From an uncultured Anaerolineales bacterium (GTDB lineage: Bacteria > Chloroflexota > Anaerolineae > Anaerolineales > Villigracilaceae), in the NCBI GenBank assembly GCA_937928015.1, contig CALFXA010000242.1, positions 1-26,190 of the forward strand: DNA of 26,190 nucleotides, read 5' to 3'. Both the position numbers and the translations under genes were made by a program. Positions 7,342 through 14,148 of the stretch are shown here, piece after piece. The notes below the pieces were generated by a model that saw nothing but the letters and a program-made list of their open reading frames with translations, was not told where the DNA came from and made no database searches. Numbering within the stretch: position 1 is the stretch's first letter; each line of letters opens with the position of its first letter.

Positions 7342-8271
7342 CTAGAACCAATCGCGTTTGTAGAATACGAAGGTGGCGATGGCGGTGATGCTGATCGAAA
7401 TGGCAAAAACCAACACGAAGGCCAGCGGATGTTCCTCGCCGGGCAGGTGGACGTTCATGCCGTAGAAGGAGGCCACGATGGTCGGCAGGTTGAGGATGAT
7501 GGTCAGGGCGGCCAGGGCCTTCATCACGCCGTTGAGATTGTTCGAGATGATCGAGGCGAATGCGTCCATCATGCCCGAGAGAATCTCGGTGGCGATGCTG
7601 GTCATCTGGATGGCCTGCTGATTTTCGGTCAGCACGTCTTCGAGCAGGTCCTGGTCCTCCTCGTAGTAGTTGAAGATCTGGGTCTTCTGCACGCGCTCCA
7701 TCATCACTTCGTTCGAGCGCAGGGCGGTGGCGAAGTAGGTGAGGCTCTTCTGCTGTTTGAGCAGTTCCAGCACCTCGCGATTGCGCGTGGATTTTTGTAA
7801 CTGATCTTCGATGATCTCGGTGGTCTTGTTGATGTCGCGCAGACAGTTGAGGTAACGCGCGGCCGTTTCAAGGAAGATATATAGCGCCAGACGGTAGCGC
7901 TTGCCGGTCCTCAAGCCACGGTATTTTCCGTTGGTCAGCACCTTGAAGATATCGCTCTCGTAGCGGCTGACCGTGAAGATCAGGTTGCCCTGGATGTAGA
8001 TGCCGAGCGGCACGGTGATGTAGGGGATGTCGGAGGTGTCGCCCTGAAAGTAGGGAATGCGCAACAGAATGAAGGTGAATTCCTCATCCCGTTCCATGCG
8101 CGCCATTTCATCCTGGTCGAGCGAATAATTGATGTAATCAGCATCCATCCCCCAATCGATCAGTTTGTTGATCTCCTCGGGCGTTGGGTCCACGGCATTG
8201 ACCCAGGCGCCGTTCACGGCTGTCTCCAGCCTTTCCAACCCCTGCTCGGTGTTCTTGTAGATGTTGAGCAT
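7342..8271 (-). CDS. corA: CorA family magnesium/divalent cation transporter
   Basis: This 309-residue channel takes up Mg2+ (or Co2+/Ni2+) across the inner membrane. It has a large cytoplasmic N-terminal domain and a long helix (~195-240). Two C-terminal membrane segments are separated by the family signature YGMN at ~273, followed by VHLPGEEHPL. The start at 8271 (MLNIYKNTEQ) has AGGAGG 6-7 bases upstream. An in-frame ATG at 8313 would add 14 residues without family similarity and precede the ribosome-binding site. A small ORF with its own promoter lies just upstream and may be a regulatory leader. The SMP-30 gene follows. Confidence 0.92.
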   Translation of the reverse strand: MLNIYKNTEQGLERLETAVNGAWVNAVDPTPEEINKLIDWGMDADYINYSLDQDEMARMERDEEFTFILLRIPYFQGDTSDIPYITVPLGIYIQGNLIFTVSRYESDIFKVLTNGKYRGLRTGKRYRLALYIFLETAARYLNCLRDINKTTEIIEDQLQKSTRNREVLELLKQQKSLTYFATALRSNEVMMERVQKTQIFNYYEEDQDLLEDVLTENQQAIQMTSIATEILSGMMDAFASIISNNLNGVMKALAALTIILNLPTIVASFYGMNVHLPGEEHPLAFVLVFAISISITAIATFVFYKRDWF

Positions 8272-8318
8272 GGCAGCCTCCTGTGCGTGAAATCTCACCG
8301 CGCAGGAAGCCATGCTTC

Positions 8319-8420
8319 TTACGCGATGCGGTACGTTTTATCCTGATGCGCGTGCCAATCGCCCAGTGTACTGGGAGGTTGACTGTCGGCGGAACCTAGA
8401 TCGCTTTCGTCCTGATTCAT
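8319..8420 (-). CDS. 33-aa putative leader peptide upstream of corA
   Basis: The frame starts at ATG 8420 with AAGGA 7 bases upstream and ends at TAA 47 bases before the corA ATG. The product begins MNQDESDLGSADSQPPSTLG and ends in DKTYRIA. It is acidic near the N terminus (Asp4, Glu5, Asp7), has a Pro-Pro pair (15-16), and has no membrane segment. It is the first open frame after a well-formed promoter (8444-8472). I do not recognise a family. Position and composition suggest a translated leader of the kind that regulates Mg2+ transporter genes in enterobacteria, but it could be an unrelated small protein or a chance ORF. Confidence 0.5.
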   Translation of the reverse strand: MNQDESDLGSADSQPPSTLGDWHAHQDKTYRIA

Positions 8421-8443
8421 CCTATCATCCTTGTTACAAGGCA

Positions 8444-8472
8444 ATTGTACGCGGATTGAACAAATCACACAA
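8444..8472 (-). promoter_or_regulatory. promoter of the leader ORF-corA-SMP-30 unit
   Basis: On the minus strand TTGTGT (8472-8467) and TACAAT (8449-8444) are spaced by exactly 17 bases. The predicted start lies about 15 bases before the leader ORF and about 165 bases before corA, leaving a long leader for regulation. Confidence 0.6.
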
Positions 8473-8480
8473 CGGACCTG

Positions 8481-9056
8481 TCATTCGCGTTTCAACAAAA
8501 AAGTGCCGAGGTCACCCGCGTGCGGCGGCATTTTGTACACGAAGATCAACTCATCCTCGTCGAAGGCGTCGGGTTCCCAATTGGAGAAGTCGAACGAGAT
8601 GGTCACCACGCGCGCGCCGGGTTTAAGCTGGGAGGTTAGTTTGGCTTCGAGCTTCGGGACATAATCGGAGGTGAGGTAGGCGAAGACCACATCCGCGTCG
8701 GGCAGATCCGCTTTGAGGAAATTTCCCCAATGCACCTGGATCTGAGTGCCGACTCCGCTGAACAGGCCGTTGATCCACGCCCGGGCGACCTGCACCGGCC
8801 CCGCGTCGATGCCGATAGCCTGCGCCTCGAATTCCTTCGCGGCGAGGATTAGTACGCGTCCGTCCCCGCAGCCCAGGTCGATCAGCGTCTCGCCTGGGCG
8901 CAGGCCCGCCAACTTGAGCGCCTTGCGGATGCGGGCGTGTCTCGTCGGCTTGGCGGGCAGGCCGTAAAAGTAGGGCACCAGATAGTCGACGAGGACGTAG
9001 ACCATCCAGAGGGCGGCTAGGGCAACGAGGATGAGTTTGAGCGTGTCCATGTTCAT
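8481..9056 (-). CDS. membrane-anchored class I SAM-dependent methyltransferase
   Basis: The 191-residue product has one N-terminal membrane helix (residues ~6-30). A Rossmann-fold methyltransferase follows, with SAM-binding motif I LIDLGCGDG (58-66) and an acidic motif II region IGIDAG (~81-86). The substrate is unknown. ATG 9056 overlaps the TGA of the glycosyltransferase as ATGA, so the two are translationally coupled and probably act on related envelope substrates. An alternative ATG lies two codons downstream. The family resembles short membrane-tethered methyltransferases next to envelope glycosyltransferases, but a specific role is inference. Confidence 0.8.
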   Translation of the reverse strand: MNMDTLKLILVALAALWMVYVLVDYLVPYFYGLPAKPTRHARIRKALKLAGLRPGETLIDLGCGDGRVLILAAKEFEAQAIGIDAGPVQVARAWINGLFSGVGTQIQVHWGNFLKADLPDADVVFAYLTSDYVPKLEAKLTSQLKPGARVVTISFDFSNWEPDAFDEDELIFVYKMPPHAGDLGTFLLKRE

Positions 9057-11050
9057 GGACGGCAATCGTAGAGTTCGAGTTTATCGGGCAAGGTGAGGTG
9101 TTGGACCTGCATACAGTTGGTAAAGACCCAGTCAGCATATTTGGATTGGCCTGGTTCATGCGGTTCGAGCAGGAAGAAGCGCACGTTGCCATCGGCCACG
9201 TGCTGGGCCAGTTCGTCCGCGGTCAGGATCGGGTCTGCGCCGGTGAATCCGCCTATGGCCATGACAGGCTGCTTCGTCAGCAGTTGCAGGGGCGAGGCGA
9301 CCACGGCGTTCTCGGTGGCGACCAGGAAGGTCTCATCTTGATGCTGCGCCAGCAAAAATTCCGCCGTTGATTCGTACTTGCTCAGATGGTTTCGTTTCCC
9401 GCCCCAATAGACCAGGTCTGGCGAGGCGTGAGGCAGGGTGACGTCACCGCCGATCCATAGGGGGGTGGTGGCCCACACAAAGGGCACAAGCAGCATCGAG
9501 AACAGGATCGGAATGAGGATGGCCTCGTTCGCAGAGCGGAAACGATAGATCAGGTAGATGGCTCCACCCAGCCCCAGAACCAGGATGGGCAGGAAGACCA
9601 GATTCACTTTTGGGAAGAATCCAAAGGCGGACAAGGCCAACGCCAGAACGATCGCTGTGATCAGCGCGGCCCGCCAGCCTGCTTGTTGACCTTTGAAGAA
9701 TCCCACGATCCAGAATGCCAGTGCGGCGGAGGAGGGGACAGTCAGCCCCATCAGGAGTCCGTCGAAATATGTCTTCTCGTAATACCCGAGGAAGAAGATG
9801 GCCGTGATCACGGTCAGGAGAATGGCAAGCGGCATCAGCCAGGTGGAGTGGCGTTTGGCGTTGAAATCTTCCATCCAGGCGGAGAGGCCCACCGCCGAGA
9901 GGGCCGCCACGGGCGGCGCCAGCATGTCGAGGTAGTAGCGGTGGATCAATCCGCCGTAGCTGAAGAACACCGCGGCAGGGATGAGCCAGCCCGCCCACAT
10001 CGAGTAGAACAGGGCCTCCTTGCCAAGCGGCAGTTTCCACGAGGTGTGGACCATGCCGCTGACCAGGGCCAGCAGCGCCAGCGGCAATAGCCAGGAGACC
10101 TGTCCCGCCATCTGCGGGTTGAACAGGCGCAGCAAGCCTGGGTCGCCCACTTCGGGCAGGCCGCCGTCGGGCCAGACTTTGGCGGAATCCGCTGCGGATG
10201 GCGGGACGGCTGATTGCGCGGGAGCAGGCGTGGGCGTCGGCGTCGCGGGGGCGGGATTCTTTTCGCGAATCCCGAAGATGGCCACGATCTTGCCCAGTCG
10301 GCGCACTCCGTTATGGACGGCCACCAGTTCCATTTCGTTGTTGGTGGAGGTCGAGCCCACGTAAGGGCGCTGGTCGGCGGGGGTGGAATCCACGGCGACG
10401 GGCCAGGCGAACGAGACTGCAAACATCACCAGCATGGCCAGGGTCAGTTGGCCCGCGCGCTTGAGCAGTCCATGCGGGGGCGGCAGGAAGAGAAACAGCG
10501 CGGGCACTACGAGATAGGCTTGCAGCATTTTGATGTTGAAGCCGACACCCACCAGCGCGGCGGAGACCAGCAGCCAGCGGAGTTTACCCGTCTCGGCGGC
10601 TTTGATCGCCGCCCAGGCCGCCAGTAGCACGACGAAGGTCAGCAGGCTGTCGGGAGTATTGTTGCGGGCGGTCGCCACGCTGATGGGGGTGACCGCCAGG
10701 ATCAGGGCGGCCAGCAGTCCCGCCGTTTCGCCGAAGGTACGCTGGACGAGCTTGTATAGCACCAGCACGGAGAGCGATCCTGCCAGCGCCTGCGGTAGAA
10801 TCAGCGACCAGCCGTGGAATCCGAAGACCAAAACGCTCAAGGCCTGGATCCAGAAACCGAGCGGGGGTTTGTCCACGCTCACGAAGCCGGCCGAGTCGAA
10901 CGAGGCGAAGAAGAAATTATGCCAGCTCGTCAGCAGACTCTGCACCGTGGCGGCATAGTACAAATTACCGAAGCCGTCCTGTCCGATGCGGAAGAAGCGC
11001 AGAGAGAAGGCCAGGAGGAAGAGGAGGGGGAGAAGGTATTTTGGTTTCAT
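9053..11050 (-). CDS. GT39/ArnT-like integral membrane glycosyltransferase
   Basis: This protein of about 665 residues is a GT-C-fold glycosyltransferase that would use polyprenyl-phosphate sugar. The N-terminal part carries GFGNLYYAATVQSLL and SVDKPPLGFWIQALS, blocks typical of the PMT/ArnT-like GT39 family. A series of about a dozen hydrophobic segments and a periplasmic Pro/Thr-rich loop (TPTPTPAPAQ) follow. The soluble C-terminal domain (~555-665) has the IGGFTGADP block seen in relatives. The ATG at 11050 begins MKPKYLLPLL; a TTG two codons upstream is also possible. No Shine-Dalgarno sequence is visible, because an 8-nt-periodic array ends four bases upstream. It is coupled to the methyltransferase by an ATGA overlap. 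Confidence 0.85.
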   Translation of the reverse strand: MKPKYLLPLLFLLAFSLRFFRIGQDGFGNLYYAATVQSLLTSWHNFFFASFDSAGFVSVDKPPLGFWIQALSVLVFGFHGWSLILPQALAGSLSVLVLYKLVQRTFGETAGLLAALILAVTPISVATARNNTPDSLLTFVVLLAAWAAIKAAETGKLRWLLVSAALVGVGFNIKMLQAYLVVPALFLFLPPPHGLLKRAGQLTLAMLVMFAVSFAWPVAVDSTPADQRPYVGSTSTNNEMELVAVHNGVRRLGKIVAIFGIREKNPAPATPTPTPAPAQSAVPPSAADSAKVWPDGGLPEVGDPGLLRLFNPQMAGQVSWLLPLALLALVSGMVHTSWKLPLGKEALFYSMWAGWLIPAAVFFSYGGLIHRYYLDMLAPPVAALSAVGLSAWMEDFNAKRHSTWLMPLAILLTVITAIFFLGYYEKTYFDGLLMGLTVPSSAALAFWIVGFFKGQQAGWRAALITAIVLALALSAFGFFPKVNLVFLPILVLGLGGAIYLIYRFRSANEAILIPILFSMLLVPFVWATTPLWIGGDVTLPHASPDLVYWGGKRNHLSKYESTAEFLLAQHQDETFLVATENAVVASPLQLLTKQPVMAIGGFTGADPILTADELAQHVADGNVRFFLLEPHEPGQSKYADWVFTNCMQVQHLTLPDKLELYDCRP

Positions 11051-11053
11051 GCG

Positions 11054-11117
11054 CAATGAGGCAAAGAATCAGAGAGGCAGCGAATCAACGAGTCAGCGAG
11101 TCGGCGAATCAGCGGTG
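11054..11117 (-). repeat. 8-nt-periodic array, downstream arm of the IVP cassette
   Basis: Eight consecutive octamers run from 11054 to 11117 with constant register: C at every first position and G at every fifth. Central units read CAGCGAAT, CAACGAGT and CAGCGAGT. On the minus strand the unit is GAYTCGCT, the same consensus found on the plus strand in the other arm. The IVP gene's TGA (11109-11111) lies inside it. Confidence 0.8.
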
Positions 11118-11519
11118 TTGGAAGGATTTTTGATGTTGTAGTTCCGTCACGAGCAGGGAGATGACCTCGTCTGCAAGAGATAGTCGCTGTTCCAGGACCG
11201 TGTGATCAAAGAAACGACGCGAGCGGTAGAGCCAGCCTTTGGTTTCACGAGCTGAGGCAAGTGAGACGCGGTAATGATACAGCAATTCCTTGCCATATCC
11301 ACGTCCCAACCCTTCCTCCAAATTGGCCGAAACAGACGCCGAACTCCGCACAATCTGGTCGGCCAGTTTTCGCCCGCGGTCATCTTTCATCCATGTTTCG
11401 GTATCATCCCAGATCAAGTCGTACAAATACAAAGCCTTACGATAGCCTGCGAATTGCCAGATCGGCTCATTTTTTACCTGTACTGGAACCATTATTTCCC
11501 ACATCTGATATTCCATCAT
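11109..11519 (-). CDS. four-helix-bundle protein of the S23/IVP (23S rRNA intervening-sequence protein) family
   Basis: The 136-residue protein contains the IVP signature [19 protein letters not shown] (52-70), then a GRGYGKE block and helix [19 protein letters not shown] (79-97). These match the right-handed four-helix bundle encoded by intervening sequences in some 23S rRNA genes and resembling the Avd accessory protein of diversity-generating retroelements. No rRNA or reverse transcriptase is in the window. The molecular function of free-standing copies is unknown; nucleic-acid binding is inferred from the fold. ATG 11519 (or the next codon, ATG 11516) has an AAGAGGA about 8 bases upstream. 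The gene sits between two inverted octamer arrays and takes its stop codon from one of them. Confidence 0.85.
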   Translation of the reverse strand: MMEYQMWEIMVPVQVKNEPIWQFAGYRKALYLYDLIWDDTETWMKDDRGRKLADQIVRSSASVSANLEEGLGRGYGKELLYHYRVSLASARETKGWLYRSRRFFDHTVLEQRLSLADEVISLLVTELQHQKSFQHR

Positions 11520-11548
11520 TTATCCTCTTCCTCTTTTTTAGGGCCGTT

Positions 11549-11636
11549 GACTCACTGAATCGCTGATTCACCGAATCGTTGAATCGCTGACTCGCTGAAT
11601 CATTGAATTGCTGATTCGTTTATTCGCTGAATCGTC
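11549..11636 (+). repeat. 8-nt-periodic array, upstream arm of the IVP cassette
   Basis: Eleven octamers with consensus GAWTCGCT run without a register break: GACTCACT, GAATCGCT, GATTCACC, GAATCGTT, GAATCGCT, GACTCGCT, GAATCATT, GAATTGCT, GATTCGTT, TATTCGCT, GAATCGTC. The other arm carries the same consensus on the opposite strand, so the two arms are inverted relative to each other around the IVP gene. The last codons and stop of the membrane-protein gene lie in this array. Confidence 0.85.
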
Positions 11637-12223
11637 AGGAACCATCTGGTGAGGAAGAACGCCGCCACCCAGGTCAACAGGTTGAGCGCCACGAAGAACC
11701 CGATGATGACGTAGTTGCCCGAATTGAAGATGGGCGAGGGCGGCGGGTGCATCACGTTGGCGGCGGTGGCAAAGATGACCCGCAGCACGACGATGTAGGC
11801 GATGTTGGCGGCCGAGGTCAGCAGCTTGTTGCTCATCATCCATAAGCCGACCTGGAGCAGCACGCCCACCACGGCGAAGGTCACCGCCAGGCGGAAGCGC
11901 GGCTCGGACAGGAACAGGCCGTTCCAGTTGGTCTGCATGGCCAGCAGCGAGAGCGGCAGATACGTCACCCAGAAGACGATGCCCGCGCGTCCCAGCGCAG
12001 CCGACCAACGGTGGAAGACATCGCGGCGGGTGATGAGTCCCGCCAGCCCGGCCAGCGCGGCAGCAATGAAGGCGATCTCGGCGGTCAGCACCCAGGCGCC
12101 GTGCAGATAGACGATGCGCACGTTCGCGCCTAGCGACTGCTCCTCGGGCCCGAAGAGCGCCAGCACGGCAATGGCCAGCACGACGACGAAGAAAAGCATG
12201 AGGGGAGATTTGAGTTTGGACAT
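11600..12223 (-). CDS. polytopic membrane protein, possibly cytochrome c assembly (CcmC/CcsA)-like
   Basis: The 207-residue protein has about six hydrophobic segments (near residues 9-24, 40-63, 78-97, 108-128, 137-152 and 172-192). The block NVRIVYLHGAWVL after the first segment recalls the IYIHVPxAW region of CcmC/CcsA heme-handling proteins, but I see no tryptophan-rich WWD motif, so that link is tentative. The last ~11 residues, TIQRINESAIQ, and the TGA are encoded by the octamer array. The original C terminus has therefore probably been replaced. It lies between the lipoprotein gene and the IVP cassette, all on the minus strand. Confidence 0.6.
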   Translation of the reverse strand: MSKLKSPLMLFFVVVLAIAVLALFGPEEQSLGANVRIVYLHGAWVLTAEIAFIAAALAGLAGLITRRDVFHRWSAALGRAGIVFWVTYLPLSLLAMQTNWNGLFLSEPRFRLAVTFAVVGVLLQVGLWMMSNKLLTSAANIAYIVVLRVIFATAANVMHPPPSPIFNSGNYVIIGFFVALNLLTWVAAFFLTRWFLTIQRINESAIQ

Positions 12224-12247
12224 GACTGGATTGTACCCAAAAATAAT

Positions 12248-12973
12248 CTACGGAATGCAATTCGCTATGAATTGCACCTGCACCACCACATCATTCGGCG
12301 CGAGGATATGCAGTTGCGCCCAGTAATTGTTCGGCCCGTAGATCACCAGCGATTTCTGCACGGTCTGCGTGGCGGCCTCGGTGAAGACGCGCGGTTCCTC
12401 GCGCGTGACCTCGCCCGCGCTGGTCTCCCAGCGCCAATCCACCAGGGTGGGTCCCTCCGTGGTGATCTCGCCAATGATGAGGACGTACTGTGGAAAGGCT
12501 TCACAGCCGACCGTGATGCGCGGCGGTTCGGCGCGGACCTCCAGCTTGCTGACCGTTACATAGGGCGGATCCACCACGGGCAGCGACTCCGTTTCCCCGT
12601 CCAGGTCGGTGGCACTGGCCGCCGCCCAGCAGAATTCTCCGGGGAAGTTCGGATTGCGTAGATACCACCACGAACCTGTGGAATCCTTGCCCGCAATCTG
12701 CGCCATCTGGAACGGCGTGAGATTGTCCACCACGGCGTAGATGGTGCCCGGCCCGAATCGACAGTTGACGAGGAATTCGCGCGCCGCGGCGTAGACGGTC
12801 GGCGGGCGCGGGGTGCGGGTGGGGATGGGCGTGGACGTGGGCGGCGGAATCGAAACGGTGACAGTTACGGGCGCAGGGGTGGAGGTGGGCGTAGATAAAT
12901 CCTCCGCAAGGAAGCGGCAGCCTGCCAATCCCAGCGCAAACGCGAGGGCGGCGAACCAGACACGCGGTCGCAT
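12248..12973 (-). CDS. SH3-like domain lipoprotein
   Basis: This 241-residue exported lipoprotein has signal sequence MRPRVWFAALAFALGLAGC with a lipobox LAGC (acylated Cys19). A Pro/Thr-rich stalk (~28-60) follows. A bacterial SH3-like domain around residues 65-125 contains NCRFGPGTIYAVV and GSWWYLRNPNFPGEFCW. A second, beta-rich domain fills ~135-241. SH3b domains often bind cell-wall or protein ligands; no enzymatic motif is visible. AGGAGG lies about 8 bases before ATG 12973. An extended -10 (TGTTATACA) is at 13041-13033. Confidence 0.75.
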   Translation of the reverse strand: MRPRVWFAALAFALGLAGCRFLAEDLSTPTSTPAPVTVTVSIPPPTSTPIPTRTPRPPTVYAAAREFLVNCRFGPGTIYAVVDNLTPFQMAQIAGKDSTGSWWYLRNPNFPGEFCWAAASATDLDGETESLPVVDPPYVTVSKLEVRAEPPRITVGCEAFPQYVLIIGEITTEGPTLVDWRWETSAGEVTREEPRVFTEAATQTVQKSLVIYGPNNYWAQLHILAPNDVVVQVQFIANCIP

Positions 12974-13032
12974 GATGTCTCCTCCTGGACTTCAAATTCG
13001 GCGTTTGAAAATGACCTTGTGTTCTTACTTAT

Positions 13033-13041
13033 TGTATAACA
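13033..13041 (-). promoter_or_regulatory. extended -10 upstream of the SH3-like lipoprotein gene
   Basis: The minus strand reads TGTTATACA, an extended -10 element about 60 bases before ATG 12973. No convincing -35 is visible. Confidence 0.4.
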
Positions 13042-13114
13042 AACCCACCCTGGATATGGTGCGGAAATGACACTTTCTCGTTTTCGACGTGTTTTAATAA
13101 ACCATTATCAAATC

Positions 13115-13158
13115 TTGACAATTTTTTTACACCCGCGTGCTATCCTTTGTATTGTCAA
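13115..13158 (+). promoter_or_regulatory. promoter and inverted-repeat operator of the small membrane protein gene
   Basis: TTGACA (13115-13120) and the extended -10 TGCTATCCT (13138-13146) are separated by a rather long 20-base spacer. An exact inverted repeat TTGACAAT (13115-13122)/ATTGTCAA (13151-13158) brackets the promoter: one arm covers the -35 and the other lies just past the expected start site. This is typical of a repressor site. Confidence 0.5.
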
Positions 13159-13172
13159 CAAAAGGAGAAACT

Positions 13173-13556
13173 ATGAAAAGTATCTGGAAATGGATCCTTG
13201 GGATTTTAGTGGTTGTGTTGGTGCTGGCCGCGGTGGGATCCGCCGCCTACATGTGGACCAGTCACTCGGCCTTCATGTATGGAAATTACGCCCGCGGTTG
13301 GGATGGCCCCATGATGCGCGGCAATGACGGCTGGAATCGTGGCTGGAACAATGGCCCGACGATGATGACCGGACGCGGCGGTTTCCTGCCCTTCTTCGGT
13401 CCGCTTGCCCTGCTGGGCGGGCTGGTGAAACTGGCCTTCTTCGGCGCGCTGCTCTACGGCGCGTACTGGCTGGGCAGACGCAACGCCCGCGTGGTGGTGG
13501 ATACTCCGCCCGCGGCCCCCGCTGAACCCGCTCCCCAGACCGACAAGCCTGCCTAA
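13173..13556 (+). CDS. small two-segment membrane protein of unknown function
   Basis: The 127-residue product starts MKSIWKWILGILVVVLVLAA with a membrane segment (residues ~5-28). A Gly/Trp/Asn/Met-rich stretch follows (GWDGPMMRGNDGWNRGWNN). A second hydrophobic hairpin spans ~75-108 (FGPLALLGGLVKLAFFGALL), then an RR pair and a Pro/Ala tail. GGAG lies 6 bases before ATG 13173; an upstream in-frame start at 13137 would precede this site. I do not recognise a named family. The Met/Asn/Gly-rich loop could bind metal, but that is only a suggestion. It has its own promoter and terminator. Confidence 0.7.
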   Translation: MKSIWKWILGILVVVLVLAAVGSAAYMWTSHSAFMYGNYARGWDGPMMRGNDGWNRGWNNGPTMMTGRGGFLPFFGPLALLGGLVKLAFFGALLYGAYWLGRRNARVVVDTPPAAPAEPAPQTDKPA

Positions 13557-13576
13557 TCTCCAATCCAAAATGCGAA

Positions 13577-13609
13577 CCGCCCCGTGATTTTCACGGGGCG
13601 GCTTTGTTT
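13577..13609 (+). terminator. rho-independent terminator
   Basis: CCGCCCCGTGA (13577-13587) pairs with TCACGGGGCGG (13591-13601) around a 3-base loop and is followed by CTTTGTTT. It closes the small membrane protein gene. Confidence 0.85.
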
Positions 13610-13634
13610 AGAACTTATCCGAAAATTCTTATTC

Positions 13635-13720
13635 GTCCTGAGCGGAGGGGCTGCGTGTTTATTGCAGTCCCGTCGTCGAAGGACAAAGGCGTTCCGACTG
13701 CGCTTCGCTCAACACGAAGG
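13635..13720. repeat. dispersed palindromic intergenic repeat, copy 2
   Basis: GTCCTGAGCGGAG (13635-13647), GTCGAAGGAC (13675-13684) and a TGCGCTTCGCTC tail repeat the blocks of copy 1 at 5225-5290 in the same order. The copy lies between a terminator and the 3' end of the convergent lipoprotein gene. The rest of 13557-13737 shows nothing else. Confidence 0.6.
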
Positions 13721-13737
13721 GCCTTTTAATTGTTAGT

Positions 13738-14139
13738 TTACTTGACCTTCACCGTGAAAGTCTGTGTTTGTTCGGGGTCCACGGGATTGTTCGAGGGCGG
13801 ATAGTAGCCGAGGGTGATGGTGGTCTCTCCTGCGCCGACCGCCTGGAAGGTCCACACGTCCACTCCGCCGCCGCCCACCAGTCCGGGCTCGCTGGTGGAT
13901 TTGTAATCCTTGCTGACGAATTTCACCACAGTCTCGTCCAGGGCGCCGACGATCTCCCAGCGATAGCCCGTGGTGGGGTTGGAGTTGAGCATGAGCTTGA
14001 ACGTGCCGCCGGCCGTCGCGTCCAGTTGACGGGCGGGGTCGGAGATTGCCATCGTCGGCGCGGGGGCGGGAGAGGATGCGCCGCCGCAGGCCGTGAGCAG
14101 CAGGGACAACGCAAGCGTGAGGAAGAGGATTCGTTTCAT
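13738..14139 (-). CDS. chagasin-like (I42) cysteine protease inhibitor lipoprotein
   Basis: This 133-residue exported lipoprotein has a signal peptide with lipobox LTAC (Cys18). The chagasin-type immunoglobulin-like fold is indicated by loop 1 NPTTGY (54-59) and the glycine loop LVGGGGVDVWTF (87-98). The third loop, normally RPW, is changed to YYPPSNN (112-118). Family members bind the active-site cleft of papain-like cysteine proteases; here the inhibitor would sit on the outer face of the membrane. AGGAG 7 bases before ATG 14139 supports the start. It follows the neighbouring lipoprotein gene after 9 bases, so the two are probably one transcript. Confidence 0.82.
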   Translation of the reverse strand: MKRILFLTLALSLLLTACGGASSPAPAPTMAISDPARQLDATAGGTFKLMLNSNPTTGYRWEIVGALDETVVKFVSKDYKSTSEPGLVGGGGVDVWTFQAVGAGETTITLGYYPPSNNPVDPEQTQTFTVKVK

Positions 14140-14148
14140 TCTGACTCC

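Noticed and set aside
8272..8313. A 14-residue extension of CorA from ATG 8313
   Set aside because: The AGGAGG ribosome-binding site directly precedes ATG 8271, where the family-typical protein begins.
8272..8420. A Mg2+-sensing M-box riboswitch before corA
   Set aside because: I could not recognise the conserved M-box elements or a terminator/antiterminator pair; the translated-leader reading fits what is visible better. A covariance-model search would settle it.
11109..11519. A diversity-generating retroelement (Avd-like protein)
   Set aside because: No reverse transcriptase, template repeat or variable repeat is present, and the protein fits the IVP branch of the fold.
11054..11636. The periodic arrays as a CRISPR array
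   Set aside because: The unit is only 8 bases, contiguous and degenerate, with no constant repeat alternating with unique spacers and no cas genes.
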